DNA of 36,970 nucleotides from a virus. Both the position numbers and the translations under genes were made by a program. The notes below the pieces were generated by a model. It saw only the letters and a list, made by a program, of their open reading frames with translations. It had not been told where the DNA came from and ran no database searches. Positions within the stretch are counted from its first letter, which is position 1; each line of letters starts with the position of its first letter. The stretch covers positions 1-36,970 of the IMG/VR virus record IMGVR_UViG_3300031754_000013; one strand, 5' to 3'. Shown here one piece after another: positions 19,427 to 27,040 of the stretch.

Positions 19427-19802
19427 CGGGTGGCTCCGGTACTGGCGGCAACTCCCTCACAGCTATTCCTGGGAAGATGAGCACCAGCACCTTATCGAGT
19501 ACGCTGTCAGAAACCCAGCCAAATATCCCGCATAGCCCCATCTGCATGGCGAACGTGGGCACCCAAGCATCTAAGTTGATTACCTTGGGATTCTGCCACA
19601 CGAGCATAAACAAGCACAGCGAAATAAACCAGCGTAGCGCGAGCGGAGGCCAGCGCAACTTGAAGTAGTCTATCCAGCTCTGCAAGCCATTGAGCCGTGA
19701 CTTGCTGGCGATGAATGCCGTGCAAATTACCAGCAATACTTGGCCAGTCATGTAGGAGCCAAGCAGGAGCAAATAGGCCAGCGCTGGATGGTCGTCTAGC
19801 AT
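19410..19802 (-). CDS. Three-TM membrane protein, holin candidate
   Basis: A 130-residue protein with hydrophobic segments at about 8-32 (LAYLLLLGSYMTGQVLLVIC), 53-69 (LALRWFISLCLFMLVW) and 84-112 (MGLCGIFGWVSDSVLDKVLV). It ends in a Pro-rich cytoplasmic-type tail (PPVPEPPDATPT). The ATG follows the HNH stop immediately. Membrane topology and lysis-region location make it a holin candidate; GWVSDSVLDK is a motif I have seen in unnamed phage membrane proteins. Confidence 0.55.
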   Translation of the reverse strand: MLDDHPALAYLLLLGSYMTGQVLLVICTAFIASKSRLNGLQSWIDYFKLRWPPLALRWFISLCLFMLVWQNPKVINLDAWVPTFAMQMGLCGIFGWVSDSVLDKVLVLIFPGIAVRELPPVPEPPDATPT

Positions 19803-20294
19803 TTATTTCTCAACCCATTTTTTATATGGAGTCGTGAATTTCTTGGCGTTACAGTGACGGCAAGCTGGGACCAGATTAGAAGCCCATTGAGTGCCGCCGC
19901 GAGAAAGAGCGATTTTGTGGTCCTTGGTGAGCGTTAATAGAACTAGAGCTTTCTTGCAATAAACACATCGCCATCCAAAATATGTGACCCGCTCAAGCCA
20001 TTGGTAATGAGTATGCGTGCCGAGAGCATTGCGCTTTCTTCCTCTTTTGAGCTTCGTGTGATGGCACATTATCTGTGGATTGTTCTTTTGCCATACCTTA
20101 TTTCTTGCGAGGATTAGCGCTGGATGACTAAGACGATATTTCCTTTGGCGAGCATTGGCTTGTAACCTTCGTTTTTCACTGCCGCGATGTTTCCTTAAAT
20201 ACCAAGCATCGTAACAAGGCTCACACATCCCATGCGCCGTATGTTTTCTATCAGGATGGCAGGTAGGTATGCGTCCAGAACCTTTTACGGACAT
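19803..20294 (-). CDS. HNH endonuclease with N-terminal zinc domain
   Basis: The 163-residue protein starts MSVKGSGRIPTCHPDRKHTA, with an N-terminal Cys4-like domain (TCHPDRKHTAHGMCEPCYDA), a basic linker and a C-terminal HNH core: RCVYCKKAL, TKDHKIALSRGGTQWASNLV, PACRHCNAKK. All metal and catalytic positions are present (Asp-His pair, Asn, two CxxC). CAGGAAAG precedes the ATG. It interrupts the lysis cassette between two holin candidates, as expected for a homing nuclease. Confidence 0.85.
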   Translation of the reverse strand: MSVKGSGRIPTCHPDRKHTAHGMCEPCYDAWYLRKHRGSEKRRLQANARQRKYRLSHPALILARNKVWQKNNPQIMCHHTKLKRGRKRNALGTHTHYQWLERVTYFGWRCVYCKKALVLLTLTKDHKIALSRGGTQWASNLVPACRHCNAKKFTTPYKKWVEK

Positions 20295-20295
20295 T

Positions 20296-20529
20296 TCACT
20301 TTCCTGTTTTAAGATGCTGAACGTAGGCCGGATTAGCGTAACGAACTGCGAAATGCAGCCAGAGCCACGACAATCCAATCATCGTATAATACCACGGAAC
20401 GTACCTCGTAACCGCCTGTGTCAGCATCGGCGTGCGTGAATTGTGGTCGAGGCCGGCCCACAGTTCATAGCCAAGGAAGAAGCCAAACCAAATGGCCCAC
20501 GGAAGGCATCGAGTGAACAACCAATTCAT
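20296..20529 (-). CDS. Two-TM small membrane protein, holin candidate
   Basis: From the ATG at 20529, which overlaps the endolysin stop (ATGA), the 77-residue product begins MNWLFTRCLPWAIWFGFFLG (TM1). It continues through a polar loop to WYYTMIGLSWLWLHFAV (TM2) and a Lys-containing tail. Size, two helices and direct coupling to the endolysin fit a class II-type holin. Confidence 0.6.
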   Translation of the reverse strand: MNWLFTRCLPWAIWFGFFLGYELWAGLDHNSRTPMLTQAVTRYVPWYYTMIGLSWLWLHFAVRYANPAYVQHLKTGK

Positions 20530-21020
20530 GCTTCCTCCAGCGTATCGTCTGAGCTGACTGGCGGGAATAGGTACGGCACATAGTCGCACTTGATGTATGG
20601 CTCGCTATTGTGCGTCGCCCCCTCTAGCACTGAACGCACTCCCGGCTTGAGCCTGTTATAGCTCACATGTACGATGCTGGAGCCGTTCGCGCCATGCTCA
20701 AGGATGAGCTGGTGGAATGGTAGCATGGAGTTTTCGCGCATGAAGTCAAAGATAGTCCTAGCGGGAATCAGGCTAGAGTAGAAGTCCGCCGCGCAATAGT
20801 TCTCAGTCGCTACATGCTCGCTATTGGGTTGGCCGTGAGCCTCCACGTTGGCTTCTGGCGAGCGATAGCCGGACGTAATGATGAGCGGGCTATCGACGTA
20901 GGCACGGACAGGCTCAAGGATGGTCTTGGCCAGTTCCGCGAAGGTAGGGATACATTGAGCCGGGACAGGTTCGTTCTTCTCGAACTCGTCAAGAACGAAA
21001 TTCTGGCTGAGTTGGGTCAT
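20526..21020 (-). CDS. Endolysin, peptidase M15 family
   Basis: The 164-residue protein has the zinc peptidase M15 signature: ITSGYRSPEANVEAHG (about 48-63), SEHVATENYCAADF (67-80; His69 and Asp79 as ligands) and IVHVSYN (His118). It opens with LSQNFVLDEFEKNE, the usual start of this group. It would cut peptidoglycan peptide cross-links (D-Ala-D-Ala or L-Ala-D-Glu type) to release virions. There is no signal peptide, so it depends on a holin. GGAG precedes the ATG; 5' end overlaps the upstream membrane gene. Confidence 0.88.
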   Translation of the reverse strand: MTQLSQNFVLDEFEKNEPVPAQCIPTFAELAKTILEPVRAYVDSPLIITSGYRSPEANVEAHGQPNSEHVATENYCAADFYSSLIPARTIFDFMRENSMLPFHQLILEHGANGSSIVHVSYNRLKPGVRSVLEGATHNSEPYIKCDYVPYLFPPVSSDDTLEEA

Positions 21021-21555
21021 CTTTCGCTCCTACCAGCGCAATAATCGCAAAACACACTATGCACATCAGGGTGTTCCAATAGCTAGCTAAATCTTCCAAG
21101 AATCGCCAGTTCATGGCCCAAGCATAGTTCCAAGCCGCCAGCATCAGCCACAGGATGGCTAGTACCGAGTTCGGTATGTTCGCTGGCTGGCAGAACATGG
21201 ATAGGCCCGCTATGGCGAATCCCAGCCCCTCAGCGAGCGCAATCCCTGAGTTGAGGTCCAAGTGCCCACCTAGCCCGATTATCGCTATGGCAGTCAGCAG
21301 CAGGGCGGAGATAGCCATTCCAGCGCGTGGCCTAGACAGCCAGACAGCCGCAGACAGGTCAATCGAGCGGGAGACACAGAAAGCAGCAGCATACTCCTTG
21401 CTGGAGTAGTCCGGCCAGGTCAGCGATGCCGCCTCTATTCCCATCGTGGCCACCAATTCAGAGAGGATATAGAGCTTTAGCCTAGTCTCCTGCACTCGAA
21501 GCAGCGCCACCAACAGCACCGCTATCGTCGCCCCCATTAGGTAGTCGAGTAGCAT
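20989..21555 (-). CDS. Multi-pass membrane protein, unknown
   Basis: From the ATG at 21555 (GGAG ten bases upstream) the 188-residue product MLLDYLMGATIAVLLVALLR has about five hydrophobic segments, including ISALLLTAIAIIGLGG, GLGFAIAGLSMF, ILWLMLAAWNYAWAM and MCIVCFAIIALVG. It overlaps the upstream gene by 74 bases and the endolysin by 32. A polytopic membrane protein in a lysis region may alter the envelope or block superinfection; no family recognised. Confidence 0.55.
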   Translation of the reverse strand: MLLDYLMGATIAVLLVALLRVQETRLKLYILSELVATMGIEAASLTWPDYSSKEYAAAFCVSRSIDLSAAVWLSRPRAGMAISALLLTAIAIIGLGGHLDLNSGIALAEGLGFAIAGLSMFCQPANIPNSVLAILWLMLAAWNYAWAMNWRFLEDLASYWNTLMCIVCFAIIALVGAKDDPTQPEFRS

Positions 21556-21682
21556 GAATCGCGTACTCCGTTCCAGCTTTGAAATAAGCAATATCCGCAG
21601 CGTCAGCAACAAATTGCAAATCATTGCCTTCGGCCTTGACGCATGTAGCTTTCAGTGTGGTTCCGGGATTATGTCCTGCCAT
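21482..21682 (-). CDS. 66-residue soluble protein, unknown
   Basis: MAGHNPGTTLKATCVKAEGN opens a small beta-type protein with DADIAYF-like and YAIHATRLPNGG segments and a Gly/Ala/Ser tail. AAAGAGAGGG lies upstream of the ATG. No family recognised; it may be a small virion or accessory protein. Confidence 0.5.
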   Translation of the reverse strand: MAGHNPGTTLKATCVKAEGNDLQFVADAADIAYFKAGTEYAIHATRLPNGGDDSGAVGGAASSAGD

Positions 21683-21700
21683 ACCAGTACCCTCTCTTTC

Positions 21701-21934
21701 CTAATCGCTCCCATTGATACCCAATTTAGCTGCAATCTTGAGCCTGAATTTATAGAAGTCATTGTTGAGTTGGTCGTAGCGCCGTCCGTGAACGCTCAAA
21801 GCCCTGTGCAAGTCCTGAATATCCTGACGATATTTGCCCGCTGCTTGCCCAGCCTGGAACACACGCATTAGCAATGCACCGCACAAGCCACCAACCATCG
21901 TCAGCAACGTAGCAAGCGCGATGCTTGTTATCAT
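21701..21934 (-). CDS. 77-residue single-TM protein
   Basis: MITSIALATLLTMVGGLCGA gives an N-terminal TM helix, followed by a charged helical tail (RQDIQDLHRALSVHGRRYDQ). The start is ATGA-coupled to the 104-residue gene. Together they look like a pair of anchored coiled-coil proteins, possibly spanin-like or holin-antiholin, but this is not certain. Confidence 0.55.
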   Translation of the reverse strand: MITSIALATLLTMVGGLCGALLMRVFQAGQAAGKYRQDIQDLHRALSVHGRRYDQLNNDFYKFRLKIAAKLGINGSD

Positions 21935-22245
21935 TGTTTGTCTTTCGCTGCAAGACCTGGTGAGGCTGTGACGCCTAGCTTTTCTCCTATACGCGCGGTG
22001 TCAATCTGTACTTGCCGCAACTGTTCCGCAGTTTTAATCTGAGCATCGCGAAGCTCATCGAGCTTGGCTTTGATGTCCTTGGCGTCTCCTTCATAGGGAT
22101 TAGATTGGCGCATCAGCCCAGGAAGTTCTGCCTTAGTCACTACATCCCGCGTGGCAACGAAATAAGCACCAACGAGCGTGACCACGATGCTGCCCAGCGC
22201 GACTGCTACAGTTTTATACATCCCGTTGCCGTTGGTCATTTGCAT
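21931..22245 (-). CDS. 104-residue TM plus coiled-coil protein
   Basis: An N-terminal TM segment (TVAVALGSIVVTLVGAYFVA, about 12-31) is followed by a linker and coiled coil (DIKAKLDELRDAQIKTAEQL ...) with a Lys-rich end. The ATG overlaps the upstream stop (TAATG). The architecture is that of an inner-membrane-anchored periplasmic or cytoplasmic coiled coil, one of several spanin or holin-associated candidates here. Confidence 0.55.
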   Translation of the reverse strand: MQMTNGNGMYKTVAVALGSIVVTLVGAYFVATRDVVTKAELPGLMRQSNPYEGDAKDIKAKLDELRDAQIKTAEQLRQVQIDTARIGEKLGVTASPGLAAKDKQ

Positions 22246-22502
22246 TATGCCTCTACCGAAATGTTGTAAACAATCGAAGTTGGAGTAAGGGCAAGGATTG
22301 CTAGGATTCTAGCTGTTACGGTATCGTTCGCACTTACCCATGCGTGCCAATAGATACCAATACCAGGGTCGCCTTGCGGAGTGATTTTGACGTGATGCTG
22401 AGGCCGTGCGCCTGGAACTGTGACGGTCGCAGTAAGCACTTGCCCAGCGAGCAATGCCGAACCGCCTAGCGTGACGTTGTAGACTCCACTTGTGAAGCTC
22501 AC
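22245..22502 (-). CDS. 85-residue beta-rich protein after the tail protein
   Basis: The start is a GTG at 22502 overlapping the stop of the 934-residue gene (GTGA). The product reads SFTSGVYNVTLGGSALLAGQ, then VLTATVTVPGARPQHHVKIT and GIYWHAWVSANDTV, all beta-like. It may be a small tail or adhesin-associated domain. A longer ATG-initiated reading into the upstream gene lacks support. Confidence 0.55.
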   Translation of the reverse strand: MSFTSGVYNVTLGGSALLAGQVLTATVTVPGARPQHHVKITPQGDPGIGIYWHAWVSANDTVTARILAILALTPTSIVYNISVEA

Positions 22503-25303
22503 GGACCGCACCGCCGAATCACAATGTAGGTCGAAGCAGCAACCGGCGTTCCGTTGAATGTAAACACAGGAGCCGTAGAAGAAAGCGTGCTCTGATTGAT
22601 GAGCGTAGCTGTTCCGGTCCCACCTTCCATACGCATATCGCAAACGATTGTCGCTGCGGGTAGGGCAATTACTAGAGTGTCTGTAATAGTTGGATTTGCC
22701 GCTTGACCTGTCCCATTAGAGGTGATTGTCCAGTGGCAAGTCTGATTTATGCCTGCAACGGCTGTTACGGTCGCAGTGGTTCCAAAGCCAGCACTGAGAG
22801 CTAGTTCACCATTGGTACAGGCCGTACCGCCAACCACGCCGCTCGTAGAATAGTGACCGCCAAGCGCCGATAAAGCCCCGGTCGTTGAAAGGCTCGCCAA
22901 TGGGTTGCCATTCACTACCGTATCAACGCGGTGGTTGGAGTTGGACCCCATTTGCACCGCGCCAGCAGATAGCGCCGCCACAATCGCAGTAACAGTAGAG
23001 GACACTAATGTCTGTTGCGTGGTAGCCGCTGAACCCATCGTGAAATTGATTTTGTTTGTTGGACTTGTGCTGGGCGGGGAGGCATACCCGAAATGATGAA
23101 CTCCAGCCGCATCGAATTGGCTAGTGAATGCCTGCCGTGTGCTAGCCACAACCGACCCGCCACCACTGGCAGGAAGTGGATTCCCTGTCGCTACCGCTGT
23201 GGCATTGATTGGACCAGCACAAGTCCCCTGTGAAGAACAAGTAGGCAAGCCAGTGACGCTGTTCGTGTATGTGAACGTCGAGCCGCCATTACATCCCGGC
23301 GTCAGAACGGTGAAAGCCCCGTTGTAACCGTTGTTCACCAGCGGACTGCCGTTCACCACGTTGGCGATGGTGACTGTCTCTCCGGTCGTGAATGGACACG
23401 TAGCGCTTGTCGTAATCGTGACCGTACCAGCCGCCTCACTTGCCCCGGTAATCGTAAAGCCAGATGTAGTGATGTTGGAATCAATGCAGGTGAATGACGG
23501 GCTGCTGACTGTCTGGATTGGGCAGTCAATGTTGTAGCCCGATACGCCCATCCCTGTGATGTGCGCCACGCTGACCGGGCCAGTGGCCCCGGCTCCTGCG
23601 AAGTCTCCGCTGATGGCCGCATTGCAAGTAATCGTGATGGTATTGCCAACTTCCGAAGCTCCGTTTGGCGCAGCCAGCGGCGTGCAGGTAGTTCCAGCGG
23701 TAGTTGACCAAAACGCCTCAGTTTGTGATACGCCAGAATTAGCAGCCATCTCTCCGTATACGGTTCCCCAAGCTGGAGAATCAGAATAAAGCGGCCCATT
23801 GGCTTGTAAAGTGCTATAGCCTGCTCCAGCCCCAAAAAACTCACAGGCAATGACAGATGCAGCGCACCATCGGCCAGTAGTAGGTCTCGCTATGTTCGCC
23901 CCATGCCAGATGGCATCAGCCGTGTCGATCGTATCAGTGATGAACGCTCCAGTCTTGGCTCCCTTGCCTGCCGCGCTGGAGGTCATGCCGAGAAACGCAC
24001 TGATGTTCTGTGACCCAGCCGCGATATTGAAAGTATTCATCGGGCTGTAATCGTTGGCGGTATCTCCAAACCAACCCGGAGTGCGAGCCGTCTTGAGCAA
24101 GTTCTGCATGGACTGAACAAGGTGGGTTCCGGTCCCTGTGAACGCGGAAGTAGCGTAGAAGTCTGAGGCAATAGGATTGACGCTGCCATTTACGCCGAAG
24201 CTGGCCGCATTTCCGAATATCGCCACGCAATTTGTGGCATTGTCAGTCTGCGTTCCGCCAGAGTTTGTCCCTTGGCAGGTCATAATATCTTCGCCTGCCG
24301 CGCTTGTTACCACGTCATACCCTGAACTGGTCTGTACGTCATTGCGATGTCCGACTGCAAATCCAGCGCCGTTGGCTACAGGTGGGGCACCGAGATTGAG
24401 GCTCGTTGTCGTGCAAGGCGAGTTGATACCGTAGGGTAGGCTGGTGAGTGCTCCAGTCCCTACACCGCAATAGTTACCAAGATTGATTGGGTTGACCGGA
24501 AGAACGGCAGGGAGGCCCGTACCAGTTATCAACAATCCTGTAACCGTCAAACCCGAACTGTGGATTGGAGAGCCTGTAACTGTGCCGCCGCTGGAAGAAC
24601 TCAACCCGCTTTGATTATAGTAGGTGAACGTGTTCCCGCCGCCGCATCCGGCAATAACTTCGTAATTTCCATTGTAGAGCGCATTGCTCACGCCAGAGAT
24701 GTTCACCACCATGCCGGACGTGTACAAACAGACTCCAACTGTAGTCACTGTTACGGTCACGCTTGACTCGCTAACCGTGCTAATTATTGAAATCGGCCCT
24801 CCCGTGAACGTGCCAGAGATGGAACCTGGGCCGGTTACACTCGACGCTGGCGGCGCTGGACTTCCAGCCGTGGAGAATGGCCCAAGATGCACATTCACGA
24901 AGGTTGCGCTATTGCCGTTGAGATTGCTCACTACGCCGATGGTCTGCGTTGACGCTGATGCGCTGCAATGCCCTGTGCCGGCTACCGTCGAGCTGATAGA
25001 CACCTGATTGCCGAGCACGCAAGCGCCGTCCATTTGTACCAGCGGGTCGCCATTGGCCGTTATCTTGACCGTTTGCCCGCTATTCTGCGCCGAAGTTACC
25101 GCTACTCCAACAGCTCCCGTTGTGTCGGTAGTTAGCATGGGCACGACACGGCCAGTTGAATCTACCTTCACGATTTGCCCGCGATTGACAATGCTGCCGC
25201 TGGCCCAGTTCTGCGTCAAACCATCGGATGTCGTCTCGACATTCAATGGAGATTGCGCGAAAGCTGGGATTGCAAACAGAAACCAGATTAGAAGTCTTTT
25301 CAT
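22499..25303 (-). CDS. Large tail/adhesin-type protein with signal peptide and FCCH-like repeats
   Basis: The ATG at 25303 (TAATG overlap) gives 934 residues beginning with an apparent signal peptide, MKRLLIWFLFAIPAFAQ, cleavage after A16. Residues 20-140 are beta-rich (GQIVKVDSTGRVV, TDTTGAVGVAVTSAQNSGQT). FCCH-like units occur at about 181-243 and 624-708, with a diverged one near 552-610. They follow TVTT...C...GxxVxIxxV...NGxYxV...C-GG-TFTY, each with an unusual Cys pair. Position after the fibre gene suggests receptor contact, but a Sec signal is unexpected on a virion protein. Confidence 0.7.
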   Translation of the reverse strand: MKRLLIWFLFAIPAFAQSPLNVETTSDGLTQNWASGSIVNRGQIVKVDSTGRVVPMLTTDTTGAVGVAVTSAQNSGQTVKITANGDPLVQMDGACVLGNQVSISSTVAGTGHCSASASTQTIGVVSNLNGNSATFVNVHLGPFSTAGSPAPPASSVTGPGSISGTFTGGPISIISTVSESSVTVTVTTVGVCLYTSGMVVNISGVSNALYNGNYEVIAGCGGGNTFTYYNQSGLSSSSGGTVTGSPIHSSGLTVTGLLITGTGLPAVLPVNPINLGNYCGVGTGALTSLPYGINSPCTTTSLNLGAPPVANGAGFAVGHRNDVQTSSGYDVVTSAAGEDIMTCQGTNSGGTQTDNATNCVAIFGNAASFGVNGSVNPIASDFYATSAFTGTGTHLVQSMQNLLKTARTPGWFGDTANDYSPMNTFNIAAGSQNISAFLGMTSSAAGKGAKTGAFITDTIDTADAIWHGANIARPTTGRWCAASVIACEFFGAGAGYSTLQANGPLYSDSPAWGTVYGEMAANSGVSQTEAFWSTTAGTTCTPLAAPNGASEVGNTITITCNAAISGDFAGAGATGPVSVAHITGMGVSGYNIDCPIQTVSSPSFTCIDSNITTSGFTITGASEAAGTVTITTSATCPFTTGETVTIANVVNGSPLVNNGYNGAFTVLTPGCNGGSTFTYTNSVTGLPTCSSQGTCAGPINATAVATGNPLPASGGGSVVASTRQAFTSQFDAAGVHHFGYASPPSTSPTNKINFTMGSAATTQQTLVSSTVTAIVAALSAGAVQMGSNSNHRVDTVVNGNPLASLSTTGALSALGGHYSTSGVVGGTACTNGELALSAGFGTTATVTAVAGINQTCHWTITSNGTGQAANPTITDTLVIALPAATIVCDMRMEGGTGTATLINQSTLSSTAPVFTFNGTPVAASTYIVIRRCGP

Positions 25304-26184
25304 TAGGCCACCCATTCAAAAATTACAAGTCCTGCCGCTCCTGCTCCGCCAGCGTTATTTCCAACGCTTCCACCAGCCCCGCCACCGCCACTGCCATACC
25401 CAACTGCGGCTACTCCTGCTGTGTTCGCTCCACCACCAGCGCCACCACCACCCATAATGGACACTCCGCCTTCACCGCCTTGCGTAGATGTAATGCTAGG
25501 ATTGCCAGGAGAGCCACCGAGGTTCAAATCCCCGCCCGTGCCAATCGCTGTTACTGTTGTTCCGCCACTACCATTTGCTACCGCGCCACCCGCTCCGCCT
25601 CCTGCTGAAATTGTTGTGATGATTTGAGTTCCCGATGCAACTGATGAGCCAGTACCGGCATTTCCACTTGCATTGGAAACTCCAGTTCCAGCAACCCCTA
25701 TGGTTACGGTTAATGTATTGCTAGGCGTCAAGCCGGTAAACCATTTGATTCCAGCGCCCCCCGCTCCTCCTCCGCCTCCGCTAGTTGTTGAGTTTGCGCC
25801 GCCGCCAGCCCCACCTGCACCGATTACAGTGCATTTCACAACAGCAACGGGAATGGTGAATGTTCCGCTGGAAGTGAATATCTGCTTTTGCGGTCCCACG
25901 CCTACGATGCCGCCAATGATATTGTCCACCGTCCATTGCGTGACGCTCGCGGAGTTTTGCACCACAAACTTGTAGGCTATGTTGCTGGAGAGCCAAATAT
26001 TTGCAAAACCCCCGCTGTCCAAGACAATAGGATTTGGGTTAGGTGTTGAACCAGTACTATCTGTAAATGTTGCTAATGGTGTTGTGGTCCCGGCACTATA
26101 TGAAAAAATGAATCCCCCAGCGAGAGGGGCACCATTTGCACCGAAGAATTGTTGATGAGCAACGGGTGCTAAAGAGACGGCCAT
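25303..26184 (-). CDS. Tail fibre with poly-glycine adhesin region
   Basis: The 293-residue protein has an N-terminal virion-attachment-type domain (1-75; APVAHQQFFGANGAPLAGGF, TFTDSTGSTPNPNPIVLDSG, GFANIWLSS), then a strand-rich part (TFTIPVAVVKCTVIGAGGAG). From about residue 120 a glycine-rich domain follows (GGGGGAGGAG, GGAGGAVANGSGG, GGEGGVSIMGGGGAGGG), closing GLVIFEWVA. Such domains form packed poly-glycine II helices in adhesins (for example S16 gp38) and bind host receptors. AGGA lies eight bases before the ATG. Confidence 0.8.
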   Translation of the reverse strand: MAVSLAPVAHQQFFGANGAPLAGGFIFSYSAGTTTPLATFTDSTGSTPNPNPIVLDSGGFANIWLSSNIAYKFVVQNSASVTQWTVDNIIGGIVGVGPQKQIFTSSGTFTIPVAVVKCTVIGAGGAGGGANSTTSGGGGGAGGAGIKWFTGLTPSNTLTVTIGVAGTGVSNASGNAGTGSSVASGTQIITTISAGGGAGGAVANGSGGTTVTAIGTGGDLNLGGSPGNPSITSTQGGEGGVSIMGGGGAGGGANTAGVAAVGYGSGGGGAGGSVGNNAGGAGAAGLVIFEWVA

Positions 26185-26186
26185 TA

Positions 26187-26195
26187 TGGTATCCT
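26187..26195 (+). promoter_or_regulatory. Extended -10 motif of plus-strand HNH gene
   Basis: TGGTATCCT (TG, one base, TATCCT), then six bases to the ATG at 26202. A leaderless transcript is implied. The -10 matches four of six consensus positions. Confidence 0.45.
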
Positions 26196-26201
26196 ATACG
26201 T

Positions 26202-26690
26202 ATGCTGAGACACACTCCAATTGAAGAGCGATTTTGGAAGCATGTTTATAAGACTTCTGGATGTTGGTTTTGGATTGGCGGACTCAATGGGCATGGACGG
26301 AATACCTATGGCACATTCCGCACCGACCCAAAAACGATTGAAAAGAGTCATCGCGTTTCGTGGATGCTCCACTTTGGAGACATTCCAGCCGGTAAACAAG
26401 TTCTTCATACGTGCGATACCCCGCAATGTGTCCGCCCAGACCATTTGTTTCTTGGAGATAATTCGATAAATCAGCGCGATGCTTGGATAAAAGGTCGCCG
26501 TCATACCCCAGATAATAGAGGAGAGTCTCATGGTCTTAGCAAATTGACCGTTGCTGAAGTTAAGGAAATACGTCGCTTGTTTGTCCCACGAAAGCGTGGA
26601 TGCGTGCTCGCACTTGCTAAAAAATTCAATGTCACTACCCCAACCATATATTCGGTAATCTCCAGGGCACGATGGGGCCATATTGCTTAG
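26202..26690 (+). CDS. HNH homing endonuclease, antisense between tail genes
   Basis: The 162-residue protein has ERFWKHVYKTSGCWFWIGG at the N-terminus, KSHRVSWMLHFGDIPAG (His50), the HNH core VLHTCDTPQCVRPDHLFLGD (His69, Cys71, Cys76, His81) and a C-terminal helix-turn-helix (KLTVAEVKEIRRLF ... KKFNVTTPTIYSVI). It shares its core with the protein at 15228-15677. It lies antisense between the fibre gene (start 18 bp away, divergent) and the 117-residue gene (3' ends overlap by four bases), with no obvious ribosome site. Confidence 0.88.
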   Translation: MLRHTPIEERFWKHVYKTSGCWFWIGGLNGHGRNTYGTFRTDPKTIEKSHRVSWMLHFGDIPAGKQVLHTCDTPQCVRPDHLFLGDNSINQRDAWIKGRRHTPDNRGESHGLSKLTVAEVKEIRRLFVPRKRGCVLALAKKFNVTTPTIYSVISRARWGHIA

Positions 26691-27040
26691 AATGCACCTT
26701 TCCGCTTGCTGTAGATTATGCCATCCAGGTTCGCGCTGATAGAGATGAATCGCGTCATGCGCTCCAGCTTGTGGTGATGCGCGCGATGGAACAGATAGGC
26801 GAGCACTTCCTGCCCAGCAACCTCGGCAGTCAGCATGGCCGTGATGCCCGCACAGGATTGTGTTGGCAGGAAGTCCTCATGGCCTTTGTGGGTGACGTTA
26901 TAGCAGCTCTGCGCACTGTCAAAGGCTGAGAGCGTTACAGCCGCCGCTAGTTCTATCTTTGCTGGGCGGTCATAGAAGCGATGCTCGATTCTTGGCTGGG
27001 GCGCTGTCATGCAGCAGAAGAATAGAATAGCCAGGTTCAT
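26687..27040 (-). CDS. 117-residue protein with N-terminal hydrophobic leader
   Basis: MNLAILFFCCMTAPQPRIEH opens with a short hydrophobic leader that could be a signal or lipoprotein-like sequence (no clean lipobox). Then FYDRPAKIELAAAVTLSAFD, a CAGITAMLTAEVAGQEVLAY helix and HRAHHHKLERMTRF follow. ATGA-coupled to the ejection-type gene upstream. No family recognised; the position suggests a tail-module accessory. Confidence 0.55.
   Translation of the reverse strand: MNLAILFFCCMTAPQPRIEHRFYDRPAKIELAAAVTLSAFDSAQSCYNVTHKGHEDFLPTQSCAGITAMLTAEVAGQEVLAYLFHRAHHHKLERMTRFISISANLDGIIYSKRKGAF

Noticed and set aside
25421-25970. Repetitive glycine codons as a DNA-level tandem repeat or CRISPR-like array
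   Set aside because: The units are irregular, coding in one frame, and lack spacers of constant length. It is the poly-glycine adhesin domain.
25008-25975. Pro-rich plus-strand open frames opposite the glycine-rich fibre and the signal-peptide protein
   Set aside because: Gly-rich GGN codons on one strand give Pro-rich NCC codons on the other. The pattern is a shadow of the fibre gene and has no ribosome sites.
22499-26184. Diversity-generating retroelement variable region in the fibre or adhesin
   Set aside because: There is no reverse transcriptase gene, no template repeat and no C-type-lectin-like C-terminus in the window.
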